Notes: generated by a model from the letters alone, not told the origin. Positions 8,405 through 16,683 are shown, numbered from the stretch's first letter. The stretch: DNA of 44,435 nt from Bacillus carboniphilus (GCF_039522365.1 NZ_BAAADJ010000054.1:1-44435); one strand, 5' to 3'. Program-made: numbers and translations.

Positions 8405-9310
8405 TTAATTTCTAGCTAAACCTCTTTCAAACGCTGCGAGATGATTGACAGATGCATCACGTAGGTTTGTGAAAACAATTCTTACATCTTCAGGAATATC
8501 GAGGGCTAAGAACTTATCATACATCGCAATATTGTCAATCTCTCCTTGGACACCAGCTGCAAAGGCAGCCTTTACGTTTGCAGGTGTAGTAACGAATGCC
8601 TTAGAAGTATCTGCAGGGATTCTGGTCTGATATCGTTCAAACAAAGGTAACAATGCGCTAATATGGCGTAGCTCCGCTTCTTTAATTCGTGTGAAAGTCC
8701 GGATTTGACCGAACGTGCTTAGAATATTATCATATCTTGCTTGTGCCAAATACTCATCTTGAAGGGCATACGTTAGCATCTTGGGTAAAGTCAAAGCAGT
8801 GTCACTTAACGCCCCTTTGGCACCAAAATTCTCAATACTTTCCCGATGATTAGTGCCCTTACCTTTTTGAAAAAAATACAAAAACCACACTGCGTGATTC
8901 TGTTCATCAGCTGCGGCACGACGGAAAGTTTCTTTTATCGTAGAGTCCGAAGACTTATCGGCTATATCCAAATAAAAGTCAACCGCTTCCTGCTCATCCT
9001 TAATAGCAAACTCTAAACCAGCATTATATCTATTGGGGCACTTCTCAATGATTTTTGAATCAGGTTGCTTTCCAGTCAGCTGAGTATAAATTCTCCGAAA
9101 TGCATCGTAATGACGCTGTTCATCTCCCCGAATTTCCATAATTCTTTCTCTCTCAGCCTTAGTGGGTGCCATTTTTGCTAATTTTTCATAACAAGAAATC
9201 GCACTATACTCTGCGTTAATCGCTTTTTGAATATCATTGATGAGCTGTGGCTGACGGAGATAATCATTATAATACGGATTATAGTGATAGTAATATTGAT
9301 TGGAATACAT
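8405..9310 (-). CDS. Double ferritin-like domain protein (rubrerythrin-like plus DUF2202-like)
   Basis: Protein of 301 residues with two four-helix metal-binding modules. The N-terminal half has AINAEYSAISCYEKLA, EIRGDEQRHYDAF, DEQEAVDFYLDIA and AADEQNHAVWFLYFF, which supply the Glu and ExxH ligands of a di-iron site. The C-terminal half has YALQDEYLAQARYDNIL, IKEAELRHISALLPLF, QGEIDNIAMYDKFL and DASVNHLAAFERGL, the pattern of DUF2202 ferritin-like domains. It probably binds iron and may detoxify peroxide or store metal. The Tyr/Asn-rich N-terminus is low complexity. GGGAGG lies about 8 bases before the ATG. A terminator follows and the gene is monocistronic. Confidence 0.85.
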   Translation of the reverse strand: MYSNQYYYHYNPYYNDYLRQPQLINDIQKAINAEYSAISCYEKLAKMAPTKAERERIMEIRGDEQRHYDAFRRIYTQLTGKQPDSKIIEKCPNRYNAGLEFAIKDEQEAVDFYLDIADKSSDSTIKETFRRAAADEQNHAVWFLYFFQKGKGTNHRESIENFGAKGALSDTALTLPKMLTYALQDEYLAQARYDNILSTFGQIRTFTRIKEAELRHISALLPLFERYQTRIPADTSKAFVTTPANVKAAFAAGVQGEIDNIAMYDKFLALDIPEDVRIVFTNLRDASVNHLAAFERGLARN

Positions 9311-9403
9311 AGATTGTCCTCCCTGGCAGTAAATGTCATCTTATCATATGATTCTAGCAGGGGTAGGTGCATGACCTATATCTAAATTCTTCCTTTATAA
9401 TGT

Positions 9404-9877
9404 TCAACCCAATATTTGTTTCAAATATTCTCGCGGTGTACCATAGGGGACTGTCTGTCGGAATTGTGGGTAGGCAGAATGAAATGTAATGATAATCGGG
9501 GCATCAAGAAGAATCGAATAATTACGATAGAAGGGCAAATCCCCATAAATGATTGCTTTTAAAGAAGTATCCATTTCTTTTTTGAAAATATCAAATCGAT
9601 AGGCAGCCATTTCTTCACTAAATTCTCCACCGTCCACATAGGCTTTTCCCAATAGACTTAACCGATCCTTCCAATCTTTTTGCCATTCTACTAATATTTC
9701 ATCACGTATTTTCCGATTGATTGAATTTTGGCTGTAATCATGTCCAATTTCTAAAAAAAATTGTCCGGTTTCATCAGAATGGGTGAGGGTATACTTTCTT
9801 CCGTTAACAGGTTGATAAAAATTTGCAGGCGATCTGGTTGTTACAGATAATGTTTTTGGATTGAATGAAGACGTCAT
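9404..9877 (-). CDS. Staygreen (SGR) family protein
   Basis: Protein of 157 residues. The block RKYTLTHSDETGQFFLEIG, followed by INRKIRDEILVEW, matches the staygreen domain known from plant chlorophyll a Mg-dechelatases. Bacterial homologs of similar length exist in non-photosynthetic species, and some remove magnesium from chlorophyll derivatives in vitro. The physiological substrate here is unknown, since nothing else in the window suggests photosynthesis. GGGAGGAG lies about 5 bases before the ATG. It is transcribed alone, upstream of the ferritin-like gene on the same strand. Confidence 0.8.
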   Translation of the reverse strand: MTSSFNPKTLSVTTRSPANFYQPVNGRKYTLTHSDETGQFFLEIGHDYSQNSINRKIRDEILVEWQKDWKDRLSLLGKAYVDGGEFSEEMAAYRFDIFKKEMDTSLKAIIYGDLPFYRNYSILLDAPIIITFHSAYPQFRQTVPYGTPREYLKQILG

Positions 9878-10077
9878 GAAACTCCTCCCTAGAACATTTT
9901 TTTAAACATTGTATGTAGAGGAAGTCCATTACTTGTTCAAAACTCTAAGAAATAAAGAAAGTTTATAAAATAGTACCTTAATCTATAGGTAATCACCCAC
10001 TTTTAGAAGTACAAGTTTATAGACAGATGTCTTATGAATATGATGGTGTAGTCCTAAAAAGTAAGGAGTGCATCCTA

Positions 10078-10518
10078 ATGTATCAAAGCTTTAACCCGTA
10101 TTTTTACATGAGCCCTTTTGGACAGGAAGCTACTATGCCATTTGAATTAGACCTACGACAATTTGGAGGGGGAGGACCGATGGGGCAACCACCTGGACCA
10201 CCACCAGGATACCCAGGGGGACAGCCACCATTTGGCCCTCCAGGTCAAGGACAAAGCGCTGGACCACCGACCTCACCACCACCATCTTATGTTCCAATGC
10301 AAACACAACAACAAGCCCAAGCGTTTGCAATTGACCCTGGAAGTATTAGACGCTGCCTATTCAGATATACGTACGTCTGGATGAGAAACCGTCAGCAATT
10401 CTGGTTCTACCCAACATTTGTTGGAAGACAATCTGTATCAGGTTGGCGCTGGACTGGATTTAGATGGGTCTTCTACGGAACCAGCCTGCGTCAAATCACA
10501 TCTTTTACATGTGTGTAA
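10078..10518 (+). CDS. Pro/Gly-rich protein with conserved aromatic C-terminal domain
   Basis: Protein of about 146 residues. After a short Tyr/Phe-rich start comes a low-complexity region of about 55 residues made of PPG, PGG, QPP and similar units. The last 65 residues are well ordered: SIRRCLFRYTYVWMRNRQQF, then a FWFYPTFVGR and GWRWTGFRWVFYG stretch ending in Cys. I recall this type of C-terminus from Bacillus proteins sometimes labelled collagen-like or transporter, without a proven function. I use ATG 10078, with AAGGAG about 9 bases upstream; the frame is open to 10027 but that ATG has no SD. A repeat and a terminator follow at once. Confidence 0.75.
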   Translation: MYQSFNPYFYMSPFGQEATMPFELDLRQFGGGGPMGQPPGPPPGYPGGQPPFGPPGQGQSAGPPTSPPPSYVPMQTQQQAQAFAIDPGSIRRCLFRYTYVWMRNRQQFWFYPTFVGRQSVSGWRWTGFRWVFYGTSLRQITSFTCV

Positions 10519-10549
10519 GCGGGACAGGGGGACAGGAACCTTGTCCCAC
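10519..10549 (+). repeat. GGGACA hairpin repeat, copy 3
   Basis: Begins at the base after the TAA of the Pro/Gly-rich gene: GCGGGACA, GGGGGACAGG, then TTGTCCCAC. Confidence 0.9.
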
Positions 10550-10556
10550 TTCCAAC

Positions 10557-10607
10557 AAAGGTCTGCCTCAGAGAATAAGTTAAGTTCTCAGGGCAGACCT
10601 TTGTTTT
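10557..10607 (+). terminator. Strong intrinsic terminator
   Basis: AAAGGTCTGCC (10557-10567) pairs with GGCAGACCTTT (10592-10602); inner TCAGAGAA/TTCTCAGG extends the stem. A T run follows. Confidence 0.9.
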
Positions 10608-10705
10608 AGCCGCAATTGAAGTAATCTGTTGTAGTGAAAGGTATAATAGTAAAGGAAAAGTAGAAATTAGAAATGTGAAAATATAGTTGCAAAAAAGGAG
10701 TTACA

Positions 10706-12166
10706 ATGACAAATAAAATAGAAGCAGGTTGGAACTTTGATAATAGTTACGCACGTTTACCGAAGTTATTTTACAACAAAGTCGATACGAATCCTGTCCA
10801 GGACCCTGGGTTAGTCATTTTAAATAAAGAGCTAGCCGCTTCGCTTGGTTTGAACACAGAGGCACTTCAAACGGAGGACTCCATCTCCGTTTTTGCCGGA
10901 AACAAGGAACCACAGGGATCGGAACCCTTGGCTCAAGCATACGCTGGTCATCAATTTGGGCATTTTACTATGCTAGGGGACGGGAGAGCCATGCTATTTG
11001 GTGAACATATAACACCAGAAGGCCACCGGGTTGATATTCAGCTGAAGGGATCTGGTCGCACGCCATACTCAAGAGGAGGAGATGGCCGGGCAGCACTTGG
11101 GCCAATGCTCCGTGAGTACATAATTAGTGAAGCCATGCATGCATTAGGAATTCCGACTACTAGAAGCCTGGCGGTGGTAACGACTGGGGAAACGATCATT
11201 CGCGAAACAGGCCTACCGGGTGCTATTTTAACCAGAATCGCAGCCAGTCACATTCGTGTAGGTACCTTCCAATACGCTGCACAATGGGGAACTACTGAGG
11301 AACTTAAGCTACTCGCAGATTATACGATTGACCGACACTATCCAGAATTGAAAGAACAGGAGAATCCATACTTATCGCTGTTACAGGAAGTCATTAAACG
11401 GCAAGCGGCCCTGATTGCTAAATGGCAACTCGTTGGCTTTATTCATGGTGTCATGAACACGGATAACATGACGATTAGTGGCGAGACGATTGACTATGGT
11501 CCATGTGCCTTTATGGATACGTATGACTTGGGAACGGTATTCAGTTCCATTGATAGACAAGGGCGTTATGCTTTTGGTAACCAACCTTATATGGGTGGCT
11601 GGAATCTTGCACGATTCGCCGAGTGTCTCATTCCATTACTGCACGAAGATCAGGAGGAATCTGTAAAAATAGCTCAAGGTGAAATTGAGACATTTAGTGA
11701 TATTTATAAAAACAACTGGCTGGCTGGGATGAGGGCTAAGTTAGGGTTGTTTAATGAAGAAGAACTAGATGAGACTTTAATTAAAGACCTACTTGGTTTA
11801 ATGCAAGAGCATGGTGCGGATTACACCAATACATTTCGTGCTTTAACTATTGGTGAGGGTACCACTCTATCGGAGTTGCCAGAGTTCAAAGAGTGGTTTG
11901 GACATTGGCAGAAGAGGCGAGAGAGACAAGAGCAGTCCAAGGAAGATGCACAACAATTGATGCGAAACAGCAATCCAGCGGTTATTCCTAGAAACCATCG
12001 TGTTGAAGAAGCATTAGAAGCTGCAGTCAATGAAGGTGATTACACGGTAATGGAACGACTCCTTCATGTACTCTCAAAACCATTTGCCCACACGCCAGAC
12101 CAAGAAAAATACTGTAAACCACCGGAACCAACCGACGAACCCTACCAAACATTCTGTGGGACATAG
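10706..12166 (+). CDS. selO: SelO protein adenylyltransferase (YdiU/UPF0061 family)
   Basis: Pseudokinase-fold enzyme of 486 residues, full length for the family. Motifs in order: [18 protein letters not shown], the [17 protein letters not shown] nucleotide loop, [21 protein letters not shown], and the metal/active site HGVMNTDNM followed by TIDYGPCAF. SelO transfers AMP to Ser/Thr/Tyr of target proteins and is linked to redox stress. The C-terminus ends FCGT, keeping the family Cys near the end. The last three codons and TAG stop coincide with a hairpin repeat (TGT GGG ACA TAG), so the repeat sequence supplies the end of the gene. AAAAAGGAG lies 7-8 bases upstream of the ATG. Monocistronic. 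Confidence 0.95.
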   Translation: MTNKIEAGWNFDNSYARLPKLFYNKVDTNPVQDPGLVILNKELAASLGLNTEALQTEDSISVFAGNKEPQGSEPLAQAYAGHQFGHFTMLGDGRAMLFGEHITPEGHRVDIQLKGSGRTPYSRGGDGRAALGPMLREYIISEAMHALGIPTTRSLAVVTTGETIIRETGLPGAILTRIAASHIRVGTFQYAAQWGTTEELKLLADYTIDRHYPELKEQENPYLSLLQEVIKRQAALIAKWQLVGFIHGVMNTDNMTISGETIDYGPCAFMDTYDLGTVFSSIDRQGRYAFGNQPYMGGWNLARFAECLIPLLHEDQEESVKIAQGEIETFSDIYKNNWLAGMRAKLGLFNEEELDETLIKDLLGLMQEHGADYTNTFRALTIGEGTTLSELPEFKEWFGHWQKRRERQEQSKEDAQQLMRNSNPAVIPRNHRVEEALEAAVNEGDYTVMERLLHVLSKPFAHTPDQEKYCKPPEPTDEPYQTFCGT

Positions 12167-12186
12167 GGGACAGGTTTCCTGTCCCA
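12156..12186 (+). repeat. GGGACA hairpin repeat, copy 4 (overlaps selO stop)
   Basis: GTGGGACATAGGGGACAGG then CCTGTCCCAC. The TAG inside the spacer between the two left arms is the selO stop codon. Confidence 0.9.
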
Positions 12187-12212
12187 CATACTATTCCGAC
12201 GCTCATTTAAAA

Positions 12213-12252
12213 AGCATTCTTTAGCTAAATCTGCTAGAGGATGCTCTTTTTA
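12213..12252 (+). terminator. Terminator after selO
   Basis: AGCATTCTTTAGC (12213-12225) pairs with GCTAGAGGATGCT (12233-12245) with two wobble pairs, then T run. Confidence 0.8.
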
Positions 12253-12289
12253 TTGTGTAACAAAACTACTGGGTAGACTTCATGCCCTA

Positions 12290-12320
12290 GTGGGACACCG
12301 TTCCTGTCCCCTCTGTCCCA
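12290..12320 (-). repeat. GGGACA hairpin repeat, copy 5 (inverted)
   Basis: GTGGGACACC then CCTGTCCCC and CTGTCCCA: the double arm is on the right, opposite to copy 4. It lies between selO and the M23 gene. Confidence 0.85.
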
Positions 12321-12414
12321 TTCGAAAGTACTATTTTATAATTTTATGGAGGAAATTAGCGAAATTTGTCGAAGGGTATAACTTGCAAATTAAAATATAT
12401 AAAGGAGCTTATTA

Positions 12415-13323
12415 TTGAAATTGAGGAGGAAGAAACTAAAGCTAAAAGTATATACCATATTCATATCTTCAAGTACAAGTAAACCAGTGACTCGCTTTGC
12501 ATTACCGAAATTTATGTTGCACTCAATCCCTTTATTTTTAATAACGCCATTTGCACTTTTATATTACTTTTATCATCTAACTGAAGACCTTAAAGAAGAG
12601 AATTTAGCACTATCAAGTAATTTAAGCCAACAAGTGAGTAAAACAGCAGCACTAGAAAATGTTGTGGAAACCATGGAAGAGACAACAAGCCAAGCTCAGC
12701 TGAAAATGAAAGAATTGGAGATTCTCGAAACGAAAATCCGAGAATACATGCTGGAACTCCCGGATTATATAGATCCTCGGGGGGGAATTAGCCTCCCGTT
12801 TGATAATGGCCAAGAAAGCCATACGGACGTGGAAATAAGCAGTGTCAATTGGGAATCAAATGAATTAGTAGAGAAATATAAAGAAACTATAGCAGAAATG
12901 GAAGATCTAAACGAAGAATTAAGATTCATACCAACAGCATGGCCATCAAAAGCTACGAGGATTTCATCAACTTTCGGTGGGCGTGAAGATCCTTTTACTA
13001 ATAGGTCAGCCTTCCACACCGGTATTGACTTAGCAGCTCCGTGGGGAACCCCTGTTTATGCAGGAGCAGATGGGACAGTTATAAAAGCTGAATATTATGG
13101 TGGCTACGGAAAAGCAATTATCATTCGTCATTCTAGTACATATAAAACCCTATACGGCCATCTTTCAGAAATAATGGTCGAAGTAGGGGACCAAGTCAAA
13201 AAAGGTGATCGAATCGGATCAATAGGAAGTACCGGGAGAAGTACGGGTCCGCATTTGCATTATGAAATTATAAAAAATGGTGAACCCATAGATCCATTTC
13301 CATATATGGATTTCTTCAAATAG
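12415..13323 (+). CDS. Membrane-anchored M23 peptidase (LytM type), partner of bactofilin
   Basis: Protein of 302 residues. A basic N-terminus is followed by one membrane helix (about 34-54), a coiled-coil region (about 58-170) and a C-terminal LytM domain outside the cell. Zinc ligands are present: His201 and Asp205 (FHTGIDL) and His282 in HLH (280-282), with His249 in LYGHLS as the other active-site His. It should cut peptide cross-links in peptidoglycan. The TTG start has AAAGGAG about 7-8 bases upstream. The bactofilin gene begins 30 bases after the stop. M23-bactofilin pairs are a known arrangement in which the cytoskeletal polymer positions the hydrolase, for example Helicobacter CcmA with Csd proteins. 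Confidence 0.88.
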   Translation: MKLRRKKLKLKVYTIFISSSTSKPVTRFALPKFMLHSIPLFLITPFALLYYFYHLTEDLKEENLALSSNLSQQVSKTAALENVVETMEETTSQAQLKMKELEILETKIREYMLELPDYIDPRGGISLPFDNGQESHTDVEISSVNWESNELVEKYKETIAEMEDLNEELRFIPTAWPSKATRISSTFGGREDPFTNRSAFHTGIDLAAPWGTPVYAGADGTVIKAEYYGGYGKAIIIRHSSTYKTLYGHLSEIMVEVGDQVKKGDRIGSIGSTGRSTGPHLHYEIIKNGEPIDPFPYMDFFK

Positions 13324-13353
13324 GTTCGTATTTGCATAGGAAAGGAACAAATT

Positions 13354-13746
13354 ATGTTTAAAGGAAAAAATGTAAAAATAATAGATACAATTATTGGCGT
13401 AGGAACCATTATAGAAGGAAATGTAAAGCATGAAACAAGTATCCGAGTAGATGGGAAAATCTATGGGGAAGTGGATTGTGCTGGAGATATCTACATTGGT
13501 AAAGAAGGATATATTGAATCAACCATCAAAGGGAAAAATATCATCGTAGCGGGAGAAATTAACGGGAACATCTGCACAACTGGAAAAATACACATTCAAC
13601 CGGACGGAAAAGTAACAGGAAATGTAACAACCCAAGGACTCATTATAGAAGATGGTGGAATCTTCAACGGACAAAGCACCATCGAACAGGCACAATCCAA
13701 AACAAAAACCAAAAACACCCCCAAAAAAGAGGCAGTGGGACAGTAG
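13354..13746 (+). CDS. Bactofilin family cytoskeletal protein
   Basis: Protein of 130 residues with the bactofilin core at about 10-110. The core is a right-handed beta-helix built of short repeats such as IIGVGTIIEGNV, IRVDGKIYGEVDC, IYIGKEGYIESTIKG and IVAGEINGNI. These proteins polymerise into nonpolar filaments without nucleotide. The tail is Lys/Thr-rich. It lies directly behind the M23 peptidase, so the pair likely shapes the wall locally, or acts in sporulation or motility (inference). The final Val-Gly-Gln and TAG stop are read from the left arm of a hairpin repeat, so the native C-terminus may have differed. AAAGGA precedes the ATG by about 7 bases. Confidence 0.9.
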   Translation: MFKGKNVKIIDTIIGVGTIIEGNVKHETSIRVDGKIYGEVDCAGDIYIGKEGYIESTIKGKNIIVAGEINGNICTTGKIHIQPDGKVTGNVTTQGLIIEDGGIFNGQSTIEQAQSKTKTKNTPKKEAVGQ

Positions 13747-13766
13747 GGACAGGTTTACTGTCCCAC
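13735..13766 (+). repeat. GGGACA hairpin repeat, copy 6 (overlaps bactofilin stop)
   Basis: GTGGGACAGTAGGGACAGG then ACTGTCCCAC. The TAG between the left arms is the bactofilin stop. Degenerate TATCCCAC and TATCCCAT pieces follow to about 13793. Confidence 0.88.
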
Positions 13767-13816
13767 CTATCCCACTCACCTCACCTATCCCATTTAGCGT
13801 ACAATCAAACTGAAAC

Positions 13817-14359
13817 CTAAAACATCTCCTGTCTGCTACTCCGCAAAACCGTAATAAACCCATCCAAAATATTATGACTAACCTTAAAACCTTTTCGCTT
13901 ATAAAACTCCAAAGCAACCTTATTCCCATTCGAGACATAAATAAAATAATCATCCACGTCCTCAAACTGCTTTAACCAATCCATCGATTTATTAAAAAGC
14001 TTTGATCCAATCCCATACTGTCGATAGCCATCTTTAATATAAAACTGAGATAGACACCCCACATCATCCCGGTCCACAGAAGAAAGGTCAAAGAAAGTGG
14101 CAAACTCATTTGAGTAGGTCTCTTTTGGTGAAATATTGGTATAGACGTAACCAACTGGGAGATCTCCATCTTTTACGATGACAATGTAGTTATGTGTTGC
14201 CTTTTTTACCGAAGGCACCATCCTCGTGTCAAAACTCATACTGTCAAACCTCTCAGGTGTAACAGAAGCTAATGACTTCTGATAAACCATCAATTCATTA
14301 CACAAGTCTCTACAAACCTCAATCTCATCATCCCGCAAAACTTCGTATGTAAAATCCAC
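13817..14359 (-). CDS. GNAT family N-acetyltransferase
   Basis: About 180 residues. The acetyl-CoA binding motif A is visible as LSQFYIKDGYRQYGIGSKLF (Q/RxxGxG/A type), followed by a motif B region YVSNGNKVALEFYKRKGFK. It should transfer an acetyl group from acetyl-CoA to an amine; the substrate is unknown. I choose GTG 14359, with AAAGGAG about 8 bases upstream. The frame stays open to 14404, but that stretch is a hairpin repeat and would translate it. It lies downstream of the SLAP-like gene on the minus strand. Confidence 0.82.
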   Translation of the reverse strand: MDFTYEVLRDDEIEVCRDLCNELMVYQKSLASVTPERFDSMSFDTRMVPSVKKATHNYIVIVKDGDLPVGYVYTNISPKETYSNEFATFFDLSSVDRDDVGCLSQFYIKDGYRQYGIGSKLFNKSMDWLKQFEDVDDYFIYVSNGNKVALEFYKRKGFKVSHNILDGFITVLRSSRQEMF

Positions 14360-14374
14360 TTGCTTCACTCCTTT

Positions 14375-14404
14375 TGGGACAGGGGGACAGGTTTCCTGTC
14401 CCAC
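14375..14404 (+). repeat. GGGACA hairpin repeat, copy 7
   Basis: TGGGACAGG, GGGACAGG, then CCTGTCCCAC, in the leader of the GNAT gene (which reads on the minus strand). Confidence 0.88.
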
Positions 14405-14420
14405 ATCTGACTAATTCAAT

Positions 14421-14795
14421 TTATTCTACAAAGTGTAAGGTTCCACCTTCAAAATCACTATTTTTCAGGCTCTCAACAGGAAAAATAAACGTCCAAGGCA
14501 TGCTCGTCTCACCTTCTACAACCAGAGCAGGAATCGTAAATGTATGAGCGGCCACCATCTCCTGGTTAACCGTATAACGTAACTTTTTGTTATGAAAATC
14601 TACATCATTGCCACTATAATTCTGAACCAGAACTGTCACCAATAATTCTCCTTTATGGTTCACGGCTTGCCAAAGTGGTGTGAACTCAACATCATGACCA
14701 TTTGGGTGAGTCTCCTTAAAAACATTCAAAATCTGCTCACGGTCCTGTTCAGAGATTGCCTTGTCCCAGGAAGCTTCAAACTTTAGCTTTTGCAT
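14421..14795 (-). CDS. SLAP domain-like protein
   Basis: Protein of 124 residues with no signal peptide. Segments such as LKFEASWDKAISEQDREQIL, VEFTPLWQAVNHKGELLVTV and FTIPALVVEGETSMPWTFIF follow the pattern of the SLAP domain found with the accessory Sec / S-layer assembly system of bacilli. The domain is beta-rich and the function is not established; it may assist surface-layer biogenesis. AGAGGTG lies about 8 bases before the ATG. It diverges from the small SASP-like gene. Confidence 0.65.
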   Translation of the reverse strand: MQKLKFEASWDKAISEQDREQILNVFKETHPNGHDVEFTPLWQAVNHKGELLVTVLVQNYSGNDVDFHNKKLRYTVNQEMVAAHTFTIPALVVEGETSMPWTFIFPVESLKNSDFEGGTLHFVE

Positions 14796-14891
14796 CGACT
14801 AACACCTCTTCCGTACGATATAACAATATTCTAGCATCCCATTCATAAAAAAGCAGAGAATACAAAAACTAAGAAAAAAGAGGTGTCTAAA

Positions 14892-15056
14892 ATGAGGGAT
14901 AATAACCAATCCGAAGATAAATTTACTGTAGTGGGTACAAACATCAATGAGGTCAAAAGAAAAAATGCTACGTCTGGCATGACGTATAACGAAGTGAAGG
15001 CACTACTCGCAAAGAATTATCAAAAAGATATCAATTCGAAGCAATCAAGAGAATAG
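14892..15056 (+). CDS. Small gamma-SASP-like protein (54 residues)
   Basis: Short ORF of 54 codons with SD AAGAGGTG 6 bases upstream of the ATG. Its centre, TNINEVKRKNATSGM, resembles the repeat of gamma-type small acid-soluble spore proteins (TNAQQVRKQNQQS): Thr-Asn, hydrophobic-basic pair, Asn and Ser coincide in register. The composition (Asn, Lys, Gln, no Cys) also fits. A terminator follows at 15088-15130. If correct, it would be made in the forespore as an amino acid reserve. The similarity is short, so another small-protein family is possible. Confidence 0.5.
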   Translation: MRDNNQSEDKFTVVGTNINEVKRKNATSGMTYNEVKALLAKNYQKDINSKQSRE

Positions 15057-15087
15057 AAACGAAGACAACCATTGTAATAGCATCTGC

Positions 15088-15132
15088 CCAACTCCTCATA
15101 TAATTTAAAAAAACAGTAGGAGTTGGTTTTTT
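15088..15132 (+). terminator. Terminator of the SASP-like gene, overlapping the next gene's SD
   Basis: CCAACTCCT (15088-15096) pairs perfectly with AGGAGTTGG (15118-15126), then T6. The GGAG in the right arm is also the only SD for the TTG start at 15131. Confidence 0.75.
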
Positions 15133-15847
15133 GTTAAAAGAACTAATAAACAAGTTTGTCTACAGTGACCGCAAGGAAGAGTTGCAAATAAAGAAATTTG
15201 AACAAATGATAAATTTTGCAGAGTCAGTGATCCAAAAGGGTGATAGTACTCTTAAAGAAAAGCACCCTGTCCTTGACATCATACGATTACTAGGAAGAAG
15301 AACCCAATCAGAAATGATTTCGGATATTCTCCATTCAGAAGAGGAGGTACACGCTCCGAATCATTCCTTAGAAAGATTACTTTTTAATCACACCATATTG
15401 CTAACAGAGGACGGCAGAGATTTAATAGATTTTAAGAAAAGAGTAAGATCAGAGAGAGCAATTAAGCTAAAAAGAGATTTAGTCCTTCCTACACCTGGGA
15501 AGCAATCAAAACTGCTTCAGACTTTAACTAAAATCGGTTTCGACCGAGAGTGGGGACCTTGGACACAGGATAGGGTCAATCATAAAGTAGAGGTCTGGTT
15601 ACCAATGGGAATTGCATGGGTTCATAGTGGAAACCACTCCATAATAGCAGGAATCATTAGAAGTGAAGGAATCATCAAAACCAATAATATTTACGATATT
15701 AGTGAAATCTATAGATATGTATATTGTGATGGCCTCAACTTTTACAGAAAAGAGGACAACAGCATAATTGCTCCAGTGCAAAACCTGGAGTTTGCTGCCA
15801 TATTCGAAATCGGGAGAAGAATGAAAGAAAAGAAGATTAGTTTCTAG
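15131..15847 (+). CDS. Uncharacterised protein, possibly DUF6710 family
   Basis: Soluble protein of 238 residues, not confidently recognised. The N-terminal 130 residues are helical and basic. The C-terminal part contains the ordered stretch WLPMGIAWVHSGNHSIIAGI followed by YRYVYCDGLNFY, which reminds me of DUF6710 proteins; this is a recollection, not a search. The TTG start lies at the end of a terminator T run, with its SD (GGAG) in the terminator stem, so translation could depend on RNA folding. No other start has a good SD. The TAG stop shares its G with the first base of a hairpin repeat. Confidence 0.6.
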   Translation: MLKELINKFVYSDRKEELQIKKFEQMINFAESVIQKGDSTLKEKHPVLDIIRLLGRRTQSEMISDILHSEEEVHAPNHSLERLLFNHTILLTEDGRDLIDFKKRVRSERAIKLKRDLVLPTPGKQSKLLQTLTKIGFDREWGPWTQDRVNHKVEVWLPMGIAWVHSGNHSIIAGIIRSEGIIKTNNIYDISEIYRYVYCDGLNFYRKEDNSIIAPVQNLEFAAIFEIGRRMKEKKISF

Positions 15848-15876
15848 TGGGACGAGGGGACAGGTTTACTGTCCCA
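15847..15876 (+). repeat. GGGACA hairpin repeat, copy 8
   Basis: GTGGGACGAGGGGACAGG then ACTGTCCCA; starts at the last base of the TAG stop, between two convergent genes. Confidence 0.88.
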
Positions 15877-15885
15877 GTTGTTTCA

Positions 15886-16137
15886 CTAAAAGATAACGGC
15901 TCCAATCCCGACTTCAATCAAAATAATAATCCCGCATAAAATCCCGAATGCTCCTAATCTGAACTCCGCTGCCCAATCTTTTCCTAGCTCCCCCTTAAAA
16001 AAAGAAAAGATATCCGGCCTCAAATCAAGTTTGACACACTCCCAGAAATGATCCATGTCATCAAAGAATAGCTTACCAATCTGTATAAACAAAAATATAT
16101 TAACTGGGATTAGTACTAAAATATAAAGGAACAACAT
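15886..16137 (-). CDS. Small membrane protein, two helices
   Basis: Protein of 83 residues with a hydrophobic helix at each end (LFLYILVLIPVNIFLFIQI and AFGILCGIIILIEVGIGAV). A charged middle of about 35 residues contains DDMDHFWECVKLDLRPD. Both ends would cross the membrane. No family recognised. GGGAGGGAG lies about 5 bases upstream of the ATG, which makes the gene credible despite its size. It converges with the gene ending at 15847. Confidence 0.65.
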   Translation of the reverse strand: MLFLYILVLIPVNIFLFIQIGKLFFDDMDHFWECVKLDLRPDIFSFFKGELGKDWAAEFRLGAFGILCGIIILIEVGIGAVIF

Positions 16138-16344
16138 GTTTCTCCCTCCCTAAAAAACTCCTCTTATTATTCTTACGTCTCTTTTATAAGAAAGTTTCAT
16201 GAACAAATTTGAAGTTTAATAGTGCTGTTTCATGGAAAGAGATCCAAATTACTACATAATTAAATCCAAATAGTACTAACAATGTTACTCTGCCTGTCAT
16301 AGTGAGGATTTTTTATACAGATCTAATTCATATACACGAATGAC

Positions 16345-16683
16345 CTAACTTCGAAACCTCCGACCATCCTGCACACCAAACCTTGCATTCAACTGTCCCT
16401 GAATTTCCCCACGAACAGCTTGTTTACTGGCAATCTCTTTTTCCTTTTTCATCTTTTGTCTAATTTCATAGGTTTGAGTTCCCTCTTCCATCATGTTGGC
16501 AATTTTCATAAGAGATTCAATATCATTAAAGGAATATTTTCTTGTTTTGCCTTTAGAACGATCTGGAAAGATAAGCTTTCGTTCTTCGTAGTATCGGATT
16601 TGCCTTTCGGACAAGCCGGTTAGCTCACACACTGTTCCAATGTTGATGACTTTTTTGTCTTTATAAGAAGTTTCTTCAGCCAC
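16345..16683 (-). CDS. tnrA: TnrA, MerR-family global nitrogen regulator
   Basis: About 112 residues, the length of Bacillus TnrA. TSYKDKKVINIGTVCELTG leads into the winged-helix DNA-binding domain (LSERQIRYYEERKLIFPDRS, KTRKYSFNDIESLM). The C-terminal tail (GQLNARFGVQDGRRFRS) corresponds to the segment by which feedback-inhibited glutamine synthetase binds TnrA. TnrA activates nitrogen-scavenging genes when glutamine is low. I use GTG 16683, with GAGGTGG about 5 bases upstream; the frame is open further to 16737. It is divergent from amtB, with two TnrA boxes between them, supporting TnrA over its paralog GlnR. Confidence 0.9.
   Translation of the reverse strand: MAEETSYKDKKVINIGTVCELTGLSERQIRYYEERKLIFPDRSKGKTRKYSFNDIESLMKIANMMEEGTQTYEIRQKMKKEKEIASKQAVRGEIQGQLNARFGVQDGRRFRS

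Noticed and set aside
10133-10384. Frames overlapping the Pro/Gly-rich gene on both strands
   Set aside because: They come from the repetitive GGA/CCA composition; the plus-strand gene has SD, stop and terminator.
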